64,000 nucleotides of DNA, taken from positions 33,092,971 through 33,156,970 of the forward strand of contig NC_080572.1 of NCBI RefSeq assembly GCF_030247185.1, written 5' to 3'. This stretch comes from Malaya genurostris (taxonomy: Eukaryota > Arthropoda > Insecta > Diptera > Culicidae). A program made the translations under genes and the position numbers. This document shows, piece by piece, positions 35,173 through 47,479 of the stretch. The stretch's first letter is position 1. Each line of letters starts with the position of its first letter. The notes beneath the pieces are model-generated. The model was not told the origin of the DNA. It was given only the letters and a program-made list of their open reading frames with translations, and ran no database searches.

Positions 35173-38100
35173 ATGGCCGAAATGGAGGACACCCACTTCG
35201 AAGCCGGAGATTCCGGCGCATCAGCAACTTTCCCAATGCAGTGTTCAGCACTGCGTAAAAATGGTCACGTAATGCTTAAGGGACGTCCATGCAAGATTGT
35301 CGAAATGTCCACCTCCAAGACTGGTAAACATGGACACGCCAAGGTACATCTGGTCGGTATCGACATCTTTTCCGGCAAAAAGTAAGTAACATAAGGCAAA
35401 CTAACTCACTTCTCGTCAATAAATGCGCTTTCGTTGAAATTAGTTCAATGCCTTTGATGTACTGAACAACGTAGGAATAGTGCTCACAGCAAACAGTCAA
35501 GAAGCATTTTTGGAAATGTGTGATCTGAACTAATCAAATGGTCATATGTTTGTACATAGCTTCTACAACTTGATTAATCAATCGAACAACAATAGAATGA
35601 ATTCATTGCTGACATTATCTGTGTTTAGTGTAACACAAATTGAGTCCTAAATTAAGATAAACTATGCCGAGAGAGAGAGAGCACAGCATTACTAAACATT
35701 TTGTATGTAATATCCACAGTGGAAATATTTATTGTAATTGGAGTCTATTGTTGATCGAGAATCTAATAAAGAAAGTATTCTAATTCCCTTTCGCAAGTGT
35801 TGTTCATAGTTAAATTGTAGAACTATAGTACTGTTGTTATCTCTTTACAGATACGAAGATATTTGCCCATCCACTCACAACATGGACGTACCACATGTTA
35901 AGCGCGAAGACTACCAGCTCACTGACATCGATGATGGCTTTTTAGTTCTCCTGAATGACAACGGCGATTTACGTGAAGATCTAAAGATTCCAGATGGTGA
36001 CTTAGGAACCCAGCTACGCGCTGAATTTGACGGTGGCAAGGAATTAGTTGTAAGTATCTAACAATACCCTATGTTATTTCAACAAGGAAGTATGTAAGAT
36101 ATATGGACGACATACTGACTGATTTTCAAGTAAAATATTTACTAAAGTTCCGATAAACAGTCACACAATTAGCTTTGGTAGGTTTAGTGGAAGCGTCAAA
36201 CGTAAATGTAATTGTGAATGAAAACCAGAATCTTAGATGAAATTTTTTGTAATAAAAATGCCTTACTCTTCACTATACGGGACCGGGTGTCAATAGGGAA
36301 TTTCAAAAATAGCCGCGTAAACTTTTTCTGTCATAGTTTTGAACGATAATAACTTTAACATTTGTTGATAGATTGATGTAATTTAACAACAAATCGATTT
36401 GGAATCATTTAACTTGAACATGTGTGGCAACGTCGTACATACTAATAAAACATTGGTTTGATTCGACCTGTTTTCACGAACCAATTACAGCATGCCATCA
36501 TGATGTCATCACTTTTGCGATTTTGAAACAGCGATAACTTGGTCTGCTATTCAGAACTATCGGTGATAGATTTTGCGCGTACCTAAATTGAAGCATTTGT
36601 ATCTTCTAACTTGATTCAAAAACATTACTTCAATATTGTAAGTTTAGAAGATGCATTTGTAGATGGGATCGTGCGCATATGGAAAAACGGTGGCTTGCAA
36701 ATGGATTCAGTTCAAAGTTGTGTTAAAAAGATAATCATAGATACTTTTTTTATTAGATGTGGCTAAACACAATGAACTATCTTTCAGCACAAGACCTTAG
36801 CTTCTATTATTGAACCAAACAATAAACATGTAACCTAATTGAATGCTTAGTCTTATGAAGCATAACATTGGCATTAAAAATAGTTGAATTTCGTCTCACC
36901 ATCCGCTCGATGAGTAGTCATCTTGCCGGTATTTAGTGTGGCACTCCCGCATACAGTGTCAAATATGTCCAGCATGTGAATGTTGGTTCATAAGTGAATA
37001 ATGGGGTTGCAAACAATGCTTTACTAGCAGTGTAGATTCAGAATTACTGTAATTTGTAACTAGCTGATCTGAAAGAGGATTTATATTATTTCGCGATGAA
37101 CGTTAGATTAGATTCTACGTGCAATAACTGATTTTCTTTGTTTACTTTCTTTTTCGATTATTGCGGTACTCTTAGTTGTCTATATCTCTATTAGCAAGGA
37201 CTAATAACTAATACTATCATCTTCTTTCAATCTGCGCTGAAAAAACTATCGAAAAAGAGTAATAATTGAAAGAAAAAGTAAACATAGAGAAAGTGTCATT
37301 TGCACTTGGGACCTAATTTAATGATCATTGAGTAATAATATAAATCCATCTTAAAATCATCTAGTTAGAAGTGTTCAAAATTACGGTAACTCTGAGCCTG
37401 ATCATCCAGATTTTACAACCAGGAGGTTGGAAAACGTTTAACTCAAACTAGCATAACTAAAATATTTGCTATTTATATAAGTACTTAAAATCAGGGCCGC
37501 CGAGAGAGAGGAGAAAAAGGGGGAATTTCCCCTCGGCTCGGACCTTTTCAGAGCCCGAAATTTGACAATTTAAGTTGATTATTTATTTTTCGTAGTAAGT
37601 AAACATTAAAAATAAAACCCACAATAAAAATAAAAACACATTCGGCATGTGAATTATGTTGAGTTCAGGGCCACATTTTTTTAAAATGCAGTCTCTCCAA
37701 ACCCGAATTTACTCTTGATGGTGGCCTGGCTTATGATAAATTGGATTCAATCAGAGCACGCGTCAACCAGCTTAATGAGAAGATGTCATCACTGTCAATA
37801 CTGTTTCAAATCTCTACATATTGGTATTTTGAAATGGGTTCGACTAGTAGGTTTCAAACATTGATATTTCAAGTCACTTTCAAACTTTTTTTTGTGTATC
37901 TACGTCGACCCTGCACTATTGTTTCTGACATTACCCACCATTAGTGCAGCTTTCAAAAGTCAGAAGGAAACCACTTGTTACATCGTTCGTTCAAACCAAT
38001 CAGAGTAGCTTAAATATCGCTCCTTACTTAGAATATCGTACATCATCAGTGATTCCCGTGTTTCCTGATGTCAATCTGTATTGAATCGAAAAATATACGG

Positions 38101-40053
38101 AAAATAGGAAGAAAATGGTTTGTCATGTACTATTTAATTCTAAGGTAAAAATTCAGTTCAGCAAAAGGTAGATATTTATGATAAAGAAAACCGGGGAGGA
38201 ATATTTTTCTTTAATTTTGAATTAAAAAGTTATATGATTGTTATTGAAATGCGTAGATATGCGCAGTGATGGCATTTCATTAGAGTGATACACCCACCAG
38301 TGTGTACATTTCATTTCTACACTGCGAATGCATTCGGTGGGCTCCACACAAAAGGAAAGCGCACTTCTTCTTAGTGTCCATTAAACAGACTTTGAGTGTG
38401 TGCTTGTGTTAAAAGAAGCTGGTTCTCTTCGCATGAACCCTACGGATTTTTGTCTTTTCGACGGATCTACGGGCGAATTTTTTTAAATTTACGGATTTTG
38501 CATTATATCTAGATATCTTTGGAAAATAATTGAATCTAGGGTTTGTTTTTCTGAAAACGACCAATGATCCATCTATCAAAATTCACTTTAAAGAGAGATT
38601 CTGGATGACTTGGCGCTCACTGGTAGTCAGTCATAACAGAAGTTGAAAACGAAATGTTTCGTCAGAGAATTTGATAGCTCTGCTCTAGCATTTTGGTGCG
38701 ATTCAGTGCTAGAGGTAAAAGAAAATAAACAGGCGCACTCATAATGCGTGCACACTTTATACAATAGTGGTGTATATATGTAAAAGAGAAGATCTCTCGT
38801 TGATGTTGTCTATACGTACCGTGCGCTAACCAATTGCGCCACTGGAGCTGATTACAGTGTTGAAGTTGTCAGTGCGCTTGATCTTCGTCACACAGAGGAG
38901 ATGGACGTCTCTGGATATGCGTCAGCGTTGGAAATTTTAAATTAGCCTTATCGGAAACACCAAACTGTTGTGGACTTCATTTACGACCATTATCAAATGT
39001 TACCAAATAACATGCATCAAACAGCAAACAAATAACGGTGACGCTTGTCGTAAACAGAAATCGAAAGCGGAAGTTCTCAAAAAGAAAACTGAATATCATC
39101 ATATATACTTCTTGAACGCACTTGACGGTGATATATTAGTAACTGAAGGATCTTTTAACGTCAACGCAATCAGAATTCAATTCAGTTTAATGTTTTGTAT
39201 CAAACTAAGCATCCAATCGGCTAATATCTCGTGTAACATTGTAATCAATTGATCAGTTATGAGATCATATGTTTTTCACATTGTTGCTTAGCCGACGAAC
39301 TAAAGATTAATTCTGCAGTTGAATGCCATTTTAAATTCAAGACAGTGTTTCTCCAAGTAAGGATTTTCAAAACATTTCTATTCTCAAAGAGGCAAAAAAT
39401 TACTATCTTGTCCAATACGCTGAAATTCACGCATAATACATACATAATTGTCGTTAATAATAAATAAATCTATGCAATCATCATACCAATAGATTGTATA
39501 CATAAATATCACAGAAGTTGTAGTCTTCGTATAGCGGATGCAAATTTTTTTGATGAATCGCCAAACTCGAAGGTACTCTCTGTTCGTGAAAAAGTACAAT
39601 CATTAAAGAGACTGGTTCGTGATATCCATAACTTGTCCGATGAAACTGGTGCTACGATTCTACTGACACTACGAATCCTTCCAGGTCGGGGCTCCAGGTT
39701 TGTAAGACCAGTGCCCTATGCATTGAACCACCAACCCGGGACAAATTTGTACAATAATAACCCTGTTATTTCGGAAACAGGAAGTCATTTCCAAATTACA
39801 TTTAGGAGTTTTGTATGACAATTGACAGCGCATATTTTAATTTTTTGCACATATCACCCTTCAGTACCGGAACCGCAATTCTAAAATTGTATGGGACCAC
39901 GAGACCTTTCATTTGCATCTAAATTTGTAGGACTCCATTGCACAGTAACTAATAAACTTTTCCCCTTTTTATTTACAGTGTACCGTTCTTAAATCATGCG
40001 GCGAAGAAACTGTGATTGCCATCAAGAACAACACAGCTGCTGATAAAAACTAA
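35173..40053 (+). CDS. eIF5A: Translation initiation factor eIF5A, 3 coding exons
   Basis: eIF5A binds the ribosome and helps peptide-bond formation at stalling sequences such as polyproline, and it aids termination. It acts in the cytoplasm and is the only protein carrying hypusine. Coding exons: 35173-35381, 35851-36049, 39979-40053, with intron phases 2 and 0, giving 160 residues, the normal length. The hypusine loop STSKTGKHGHAK is intact, with the modified lysine at about residue 52. It is followed by KVHLVGIDIF and the C-terminal OB-fold (YEDICPSTHNMDVP to VIAIKNN). The start has a good context (GCAGCAATGG). Intron 2 is 3.9 kb and holds a SINE and a tRNA-Ile fragment. The 3' UTR starts at 40054, with several AATAAA signals to about 40850. 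Confidence 0.97.
38811..38848 (-). pseudogene. 5' half of a tRNA-Ile(UAU)-like sequence
   Basis: The minus strand reads GCTCCAGTGGCGCAATTGG then TTAGCGCACGGTACGTATA. It matches the acceptor strand, D-arm and anticodon-arm start of eukaryotic tRNA-Ile(UAU), with TAT at the anticodon position. The T-arm and 3' acceptor are not found downstream, so it is a fragment or the head of a SINE. Confidence 0.55.
39600..39741 (-). mobile_element. tRNA-derived SINE head (culicine type)
   Basis: The minus strand starts CCCGGGTTGGTGGTTCAATG, then CATAGGGCACTGGTCTTACA and CCCCGACCTGGAAGGATTCG, and TAGTGTCAGTAGAATCG. This is the head of a SINE family I recognise as abundant in culicine mosquitoes. The A box is clear and the B box has decayed. 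A piece of the same family's tail is at 55100-55230. It lies 240 bp upstream of eIF5A exon 3. Confidence 0.6.
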
Positions 40054-43000
40054 TACCTCGCCCGTTGCTTACTACAACATCCTGCGAATTGCAAGCCCAC
40101 AACACACAGTTAAGAGTAATCAAAATACAGAAAAGTTCAGCAAAATCCAACTACTATTTACTACTATTGAGTTACATAACAAAAAATTTGCGCAGTCAAG
40201 ACAGAGGAACCTATTTCAGAAAAAAGATGTTCCTCCACTTCTATTAACAACTTGAGAAACAAAACCAAACAAATGATCAGATTCATTAACAGCAAGAACA
40301 CGAACACAAACACATAGTTACAACTCTTAGTATACAGCTATTAATGCAGATTAAAGGAAAATCAATATTAGGATAATACTTTCTGGTAAAAGTAATCGAA
40401 CGAGGTGGAAAGAAAGACCCATTACGTAGCAACAAAAATGCACACTCAAAAACAAAAAAGCGGCTTTCACGAAACGAGAGACACAACCAATCCATGCCGT
40501 GTGCAGAGAATGAGAGAGAGAGAGTTACAGACAGAAAGAGAAGAGCGTGTTCAGCAAGAGAGAAAGTTCCATTTTTTGTAAACTGCTAAAACAAAAAAAC
40601 CAACGCCTGAAAGGTAAAAATCGAAACATTATTATAATAAATTTACAGAAAAACAAAAACCAATATAATATAATAAAAATATTATAATAATTTAATGCAA
40701 ACAAGAAACAAAATCAATATTTGAAGAAAACTATCCGTAACAAACAGACACACACGACAGATAAAATAGGTTCAGAAGCAAACAAATGGTTGAAAAAGAA
40801 ACATCTAATTCCAAAAGCAAGCAAAATTTAACAGAATGCTATGTTGAATAAAATATTTAATTTTCTAACAAAAAAGAAAACTACGTTATAAAAACAAAAT
40901 AATTGGCTTATTTCGAACTAAAGAAAGCTCTTGTTGAAGACACTCGATACAGATAAATTGTCATTGAACAACGCATGTTAACCATCGCTGCTACAGGATG
41001 ATGATATCCTACTACCGGCCATTGGTTTAGGACTAACATTCATCACTCACCTTCTTCAGCAGATCCATTCTATCCCGACTCACTCGCACCTGCAGAAGCA
41101 GAGAAGTGTGGTCATCCGATGCCAAATGCACGATCACCAGGTGAGACTAATCTGTTATGTACTTTGTGCCGTTTCGTTCAGTATAGTTTGACGATAAATT
41201 AGTAAATCTAAATTCAATATAAATATTGTGAATTAGAATTTATCTATCATTATCCATGAGGTTCCCTACGAATAATGCATCATCGGTTTAATCAATCGCA
41301 CATTGTTGTGTGGGACATCCTATCGGTAAGGGATATCCTATGCCTTACAGTAAGTTCAAGCGTACGGTAAGATAGACAGCAGCCCAATTGAGAGGATATA
41401 AATAGTACTTAAATTCCTGAAATCTCAAGTCAATTTTGTAGCTGCAGCGAATTATTTCAAGCAATTGTTCTTTTCGAATTTGACGGTAATAGTTTGAATT
41501 AATGGAAAGATAATTATTATCATTATTCTCGTTCCTGTTTGCTTGTTTGCCTCTTAACACTTAAAAAAAATTATGTTTTTATATGTTGCTCCTCATTCTT
41601 CAATTTCGTGTTATATCGGATTTGATTGAAAAGGAATTTTCACTGTGATATGGGTCGATATACATACAAAATGTCATATTCACCCATTCGGCTGATTGTT
41701 GCTGTACGGGATAATCACAGCCTCCACACTTTTTGCGTCAGTATTACGACTTTGACCACAGGAAGTTTCCAATATTTTTATCGACTGTTCACGTCTTATG
41801 ACTATAAAAGACAACTAGCTAATACATCAAATGGCCTTTGAATGGATAAGTTTTTGCTGACGAACAATATGGTTATTAAATGGGTTTTAAAATTTGAATC
41901 GAATGAACTGATATCATCAGTTCCATCATATGATTTATTGAAGATTATGGGACATGCAAAACAACTGTAAGGAATCTTTTTTAAACAAAATTATTGCACC
42001 GTATGATATATCATACACACAAATTTTAGCATCAAATTTTACATTGTTTTACACATTACTTTGGATTATTTTTATAGATATAACTTTTTAGTGGTTTGTC
42101 ACAAGATATTAGTATTAACACATAATTTGACCAAAAAATACAAAGCAATATATTACTCCCTTTTGCACTGCCATTTCTTGTGATTAGTATGTCAAGGATC
42201 AAAATACGATAAAATGTGAAAAACTGATAGCAGTTTCAGTACACAAATAAGTTGCGTAGTTTTTCTGTTTTTGTTATGAATGGTAGTGCAGTTCCATAGT
42301 AAACATATCTTGAAAAACAGATATTTTTGCGTATGATATATCATACGCTAGGACATAATGGGCTAATATTTAATGCTCAGTCAATCGTCCGGAGTTTATT
42401 ATGCATTGAAATACATGTCTACGCTAGCGTCCCAAACTTTCAATTTGAACATATCGGCAACTTACGTCTAATACTATTACTCTTTACTAACATCTAGAAT
42501 TTGATCTGAATCGGGCTGTTTTGGAGATAAAACACGGTTAGGCCAACTAGTTTGGATTTTCAAAGTCAACTTAACGTCAAATTCGGCGGTAATACTTTTC
42601 TCTATAGGTTGTTATGCAGAAAATTTTGAGTTGACGAAAAGTAATAAATATCACATTCACAATCAAAGACATCATATCATCAGGATATCCTGCTCTCACA
42701 TTTTACGAACAAATCACCCTTGCGCACCCATATAATTGACATGATATGTTCAATGTGATGCCGTGCGATGACGTAGATGGACTGAAGACTGATTTCTCAG
42801 GGTCTGTTCACAATGAATCTAATCTAGCGTGCTAGGATGGCCGGTCAGTGAAGAACGTAAAATGGGAAAAGGAAATTAACTGACCTAACCCAATTCAGGT
42901 TTAACAATATTCTGATAGAAGTAAGATTTTCCAGATTGCATGATGCTTGTAGGCAGTAATTAGATTGATGGATGATACAATCATTTGCAAGGGAATCTCT

Positions 43001-44287
43001 ATTAAGTTATGACAATCATGAATATCATTGTCGTACTCGATCGACTGAGAGGTATTCAAAATGTTTCAGGCAAAAATTATTTCATTCTACCACGTCAAGC
43101 TATGGTTGGGTAGCGAAATATTTACACCACGATTCATATATGTAGCTAAACTGCAATGCATTTTGCATATCAGGAAAAAATACCACATAGCTTTCGTGCA
43201 TTATTATTTTGTATGTGCTAATTTAATCGATTATTCAAGACTTAAGCATTGAAGACTTTTTTTATTTTACATTTATTATAGGAAAATAATAGAAACAGTC
43301 GAACATCGAAGGTGCACGGGCAGCATGCAAAAGGTATGTCAAAATCTTCCAAATCAGCATAATCCCAATGAAATGAGCGCTACGAAGCCTAGAGTCATGA
43401 ACACGACTGAATTCTCAATATATAAAAAGATTCAAGATTGGTGGACAAGGCCGCTACTATGACTGCGACGAAACAAGTGAATTAGGAAAAAATAGTTGAA
43501 AAGGGAAACAAAGATGACTATTAACTAATAAAAAAACAAGAAAAATATAAAAAACTGTAATAGGATAACTAAAGAAATTAATACTGAATGTGACAACAAC
43601 AAAACAAAACTGTGTTGAATGTTATTATATACTGGAAGCAATCTTTTCTACAATGCTATTGGTTAGTGAAAACTGAGATTTAGGTCAAAGTTTAGTTTGC
43701 TTCTTTTTCGCATTTGCACTATGTATAATTCAACGTATTACCCCAAAAAAGAAATCATCGATTTTCTCTTGAAATTTTATCTCCTGCCAAAATTTCTTTC
43801 ACACAGTCGTGTTTCACTTAGAAAATTCTCCAACACAACTGAAACAAAGTTCGATTCTTTTTCAGCAAGCACGCAAATTAGTTTGGTCGTATTGTCGACT
43901 GTTCAAATTTTAAACGTACATTTGAGTTGGCATTTATTTAGAGTAGTTTCAGTTTAGATTAAAACCAGGGCTAAAACAAAAGTTAGCCATATAACAAAAT
44001 GCAAACAAATACTACAGATAGAATATATTACCCGGCTGCTGCTTATTTTTGTAAAAGCATAGATCGAAGATGCTAAATAGAAGCACATTAACGCATGGAC
44101 ATGACAGTCAGTTGTTGTAACACGAAATGAAAACAAATCCCAAACAAAAAAAATTTGTCGATGCAAACGCGAAAAGGTGAAATAAAATCGGAAACAGAAA
44201 AATTTAAACCTGAAACACGCCTCTCTATGGTATTTTAATGCAAAAGGAAATTCCAAATTCGAATCATTCAACATATTGAGGTTATAC
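40054..44287. other. eIF5A 3' UTR and gene-poor spacer
   Basis: A-rich DNA follows the eIF5A stop, with clustered AATAAA and AATATAATAAAA motifs to about 40860. From there to the NOM1 stop I find no coding gene. 42660-42820 is a dispersed repeat listed separately. The short open frames here have no recognisable domain. Confidence 0.6.
42660..42820. repeat. Dispersed repeat (CAAAGACATCATAT type), copy 1
   Basis: Phrases CAAAGACATCATAT, TGCTCTCACATTTT and AATGTGATGCCGTGCGATG recur in the same order at 57420-57690. Family unknown. Confidence 0.65.
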
Positions 44288-47200
44288 TCAAAATTTTATT
44301 TTCATATCCGAAGTATCTAACATTCGACCAGCCATCGAAATTCTTTGCTGCAACAACTGCATCTCCTCTCGCGCGACGTTGCTTTTATCACTCCCTTTCA
44401 ACAAAAAATGATGCAGAAATAATCGTAAACTATCTTTGAATGCCTTCAGTTTGTAACTGGGTGCGATTCTATTGAAAACCTGCAGGCATTTATTTTCATC
44501 ATCCATCAGCAGGATTCCTAGCATGATCTGTCTCACCAACCGAAGTGTCGTTTTGTCAATTTCCGCAAACTCGATGACCTTCAGTACGGAAAGAGGTAAT
44601 CCTCCTTCGCTGATCAAATGTATCAGCAACTTAGCTAAATGCTTTATAGATGCCTGTTTCAACGAATTGATATCCATCAACCGATCCCATATGATGTACT
44701 GCATGGCCAACTGATAGCGACGATCATACTCGCTAAATTTCTGCGACAATACGCCATAATAGGGATTATAATCTTTCTCAGACAAACAACAGTGTACTAT
44801 TACGGTTACTACTATCCGCTGATCTTTGATAGCCAGACGAAGTATCTTGTCGAATGCATCTAGATAATCTTCGGCACTCATTATTACGCAGAACACATTC
44901 CTCTTATCATCCGTATTCATTCGCTGCTTTCGAGCAAGCTCCTGCAGTTGCTGACTGAAAGTTACTCCAGTAGAAAACGAATTCTGGTTAGATTTTCCAT
45001 GACTATCATCACTTCCGTTCCAAGCTGAGCCAACTAGCCACCACTTGCCTCGTTCATCCACCTTCAATAGGTCGTCCAGGCCTATATTTAAGGTGCTCAC
45101 ATATTTTCCGTTAGTGATCATACCTTTCAAAATTTTGCGAAAATGTTCCGCGAGGCCGGGATCATATTGAGGAATTTTATTCATATTATTATTCTTCACT
45201 GCTAATAGAATATTTATCATAAACTTCACACGTGCGCTAAAATGTTCAAAAGAAATATTATTTTTCAAAGCAGAAAACTACATACTTACTCATTTTTCAT
45301 ATCTTCTGATGTTTCCAATACTCTTTTCTGAACTTTTTGTATCATTTCTTTCAATGCTAAAGGATCATTCTTGCGCAGAACAAATCCAATCGATCGTAGC
45401 ATCAGTAAAATACATTCAACCGCTTTTTCATTGAGGGTAGTCAGCAGTCTATCAACAATGTCATAGATTAACTTGCTTTTAAAAATTTGGAAGGTGTATA
45501 AATGACACAAGACTAGTAGAAAATTATCTAATGTTTTATCCTCAACTTTAAGAGTTTCGATTTGCTGCACGATTTTGTTGAAACGTTCCACAACAACTTC
45601 CAAAAAGTGGGACCCGACTTCAGAACCAACATTGGCATGTAAAATAGTAATTAATAGAGTATGTTCGAGAACCATTTTCTCAGAAGATAGAGACGGGGAT
45701 ACTATTGCTCCAATGATCAGATTCGTCAAGGTACTGTTCATATCAAATCGCGAGTGTTGCATATATAAATTTTCTAATTCAATAGAAATTCTATGAACAT
45801 TAGACTCTGCTAACCGATTAACCTGACCCTTAAGTTGCCGTTCTAATCGGAGAAGTTTTTCCTGATACTTTGCATCTTTCGGTTGATTAGTTCCCAAGCG
45901 TGCTCTCAAGTGCGGTGGCACGTATTTGTTGTTACTAGAATCAACATTTATAACGTTCCCGTCTCTATCCCGTTTCCGACCATATATATCTTCCCATGTG
46001 TCTGATTCTTTTACTAACTGGCAGTTTATCTTCATCGCTGAGCTGTTTTTGTTTGAGGTACTTTCTAAATCGTCGCAGTCAGAGTTACCAAAAACTTTTT
46101 CATCAATCTCGGAATCCTGTTCTGGATCAGTTTTTTTTCTTAGTTCGATCTGCTTTGGTTTTTCTTCCGTAAAATTCACCTGTTTAGCATTTCTCTTCAC
46201 ATTCTTGGAAGGGGATTTCAATTTTTTGTTGCTTGAATTCAAGTCACAACCTTCCTAAAGTATACTATATATTAATATCCACAATGATAACAATCTACAC
46301 TTACCTCATCGGAATCGAACAACTCGTCGTTCTCCGAATAATCACTCTCCTCGTTCAGATCAACTTCAAGTTCAGAATCGAATCCATCCAGACTATCCAA
46401 ATCTTCATCTCCAAAATACTTTTTTTCGATCTCTTTCAAATTTTCCATTCTTCTGGCCACTTTTTCTTTTGGGAACTTATTATCATTTTGTGCATCCATA
46501 ATATTCTTCGTGCACTTTTTTCTTATTCCCAATACTTCCACTACATCATCAGCAAAATCGTCCTCTGAATTGTGCTCTAAACTTTCTGCTTCTTTAGCCG
46601 CCTCGTACATTTTCCGTACATTATCCTCGGTACACAATTCTAAAGCGTAATCTAAGCCATCGTTGAAGCTCTTTGGTACACCATCCTTGTTTTTTCGCCG
46701 ATTGATTTTCAGTAGCTTTTCGTACTTTTTTATGATCATATCATCTTCGTCGTTTGCAGCCTGCAGCTGTGCGATTCGTTTTTCTTTCAATCCATGTTCG
46801 TAACTTTTCAATTCTCGTAACTCATTTTGTCGTTCCTTCTCCAACTGACTCATAACTATATCCTGTTTAACGTCATTTTTGACTATTGATTTACTTTCGT
46901 GATAGACATCTTCCTCAAAATCGGATTCAATTTCTTCATCGTCGGCATTATCGACCTCATCTTCACTGTCGGTATCACGCTTCTGTTTACTCATCGGTTC
47001 GTCAACGTGTTCGTAGCGATCCTTCCGCTTTCGACTATGGTAGTTGAACCGGTTGATTTTCTTCTGTTGTCTCTTGTCTTTGCGTATTTCCTTCCTAGTT
47101 TTCGGTTGATTGGATTTACGCACTAGCTTTGGTTTTCCAGAGAATCCGAGACGAACGTGTTTCTGCGGCCTGAATAAATGTTATTCAATATATATGTATA

Positions 47201-47336
47201 TTGCATTGTATAATATAGTGACTGGTTATAGGCACTCTAGTATAATAGTTTCGTTATTATTTTGTATACCGGATATGTATGAAAAAAAAACGAGCAGTCG
47301 CCCTAGAGCGAATATGAATACCTACCGTATTTTCAT
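44288..47336 (-). CDS. NOM1: Nucleolar MIF4G domain protein NOM1/Sgd1, 4 exons
   Basis: NOM1/Sgd1 is a nucleolar protein needed for 18S rRNA maturation that also binds eIF4A-type helicases (family knowledge). Minus-strand exons: 47336-47326, 47169-46305, 46254-45290, 45236-44288, with introns of 156, 50 and 53 bp, all GT-AG, giving 929 residues. Exon 1 encodes only MKI and two bases of the next codon. Exon 2 is a basic then acidic, disordered region (RKEIRKDKRQQKK, long D/E/S runs) suited to nucleolar targeting. Exon 3 has the conserved YVPPHLRARL motif followed by the MIF4G domain (LKGQVNRLAESN onward). Exon 4 has the KWWLVGSAWNG motif and the MA3 domain (FCVIMSAEDYLDAFDKIL to about residue 850). 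No defects were seen. Intron 1 carries a 24-bp transposon remnant. Confidence 0.95.
47216..47239. mobile_element. 24-bp remnant of hAT-like MITE A in NOM1 intron 1
   Basis: TAGTGACTGGTTATAGGCACTCTA is just the two outer ends of MITE A joined, flanked by a perfect 8-bp duplication GTATAATA (47208-47215, 47240-47247). Confidence 0.85.
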
Positions 47337-47479
47337 GATTTTAGTTAGTATTTAATTGAGCCTAGGAACAAATGCTATGCAATTTACTTTCAGCAACACA
47401 AATTTTGGATGCGGTTTGACAGTTCCCACGTTATAAGCAGAGATGCCAGATTTACAAGCACGATAATATTTTACTTACA

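Larger units (their letters stand above)
36050..39978 (+). other. eIF5A intron 2: mostly unrecognised
   Basis: AT-rich DNA. Apart from the tRNA-Ile-like fragment and SINE listed separately, I note ACGGATTTTTG / CGGATCTACGG phrases at 38445-38500, related in style to 49581-49828, and 38535-38650, which resembles 10680-10760 upstream of FA2H. No gene. Confidence 0.5.

Noticed and set aside
46233..46568. 111-codon plus-strand ORF
   Set aside because: Shadow of NOM1 exon 2 on the opposite strand.
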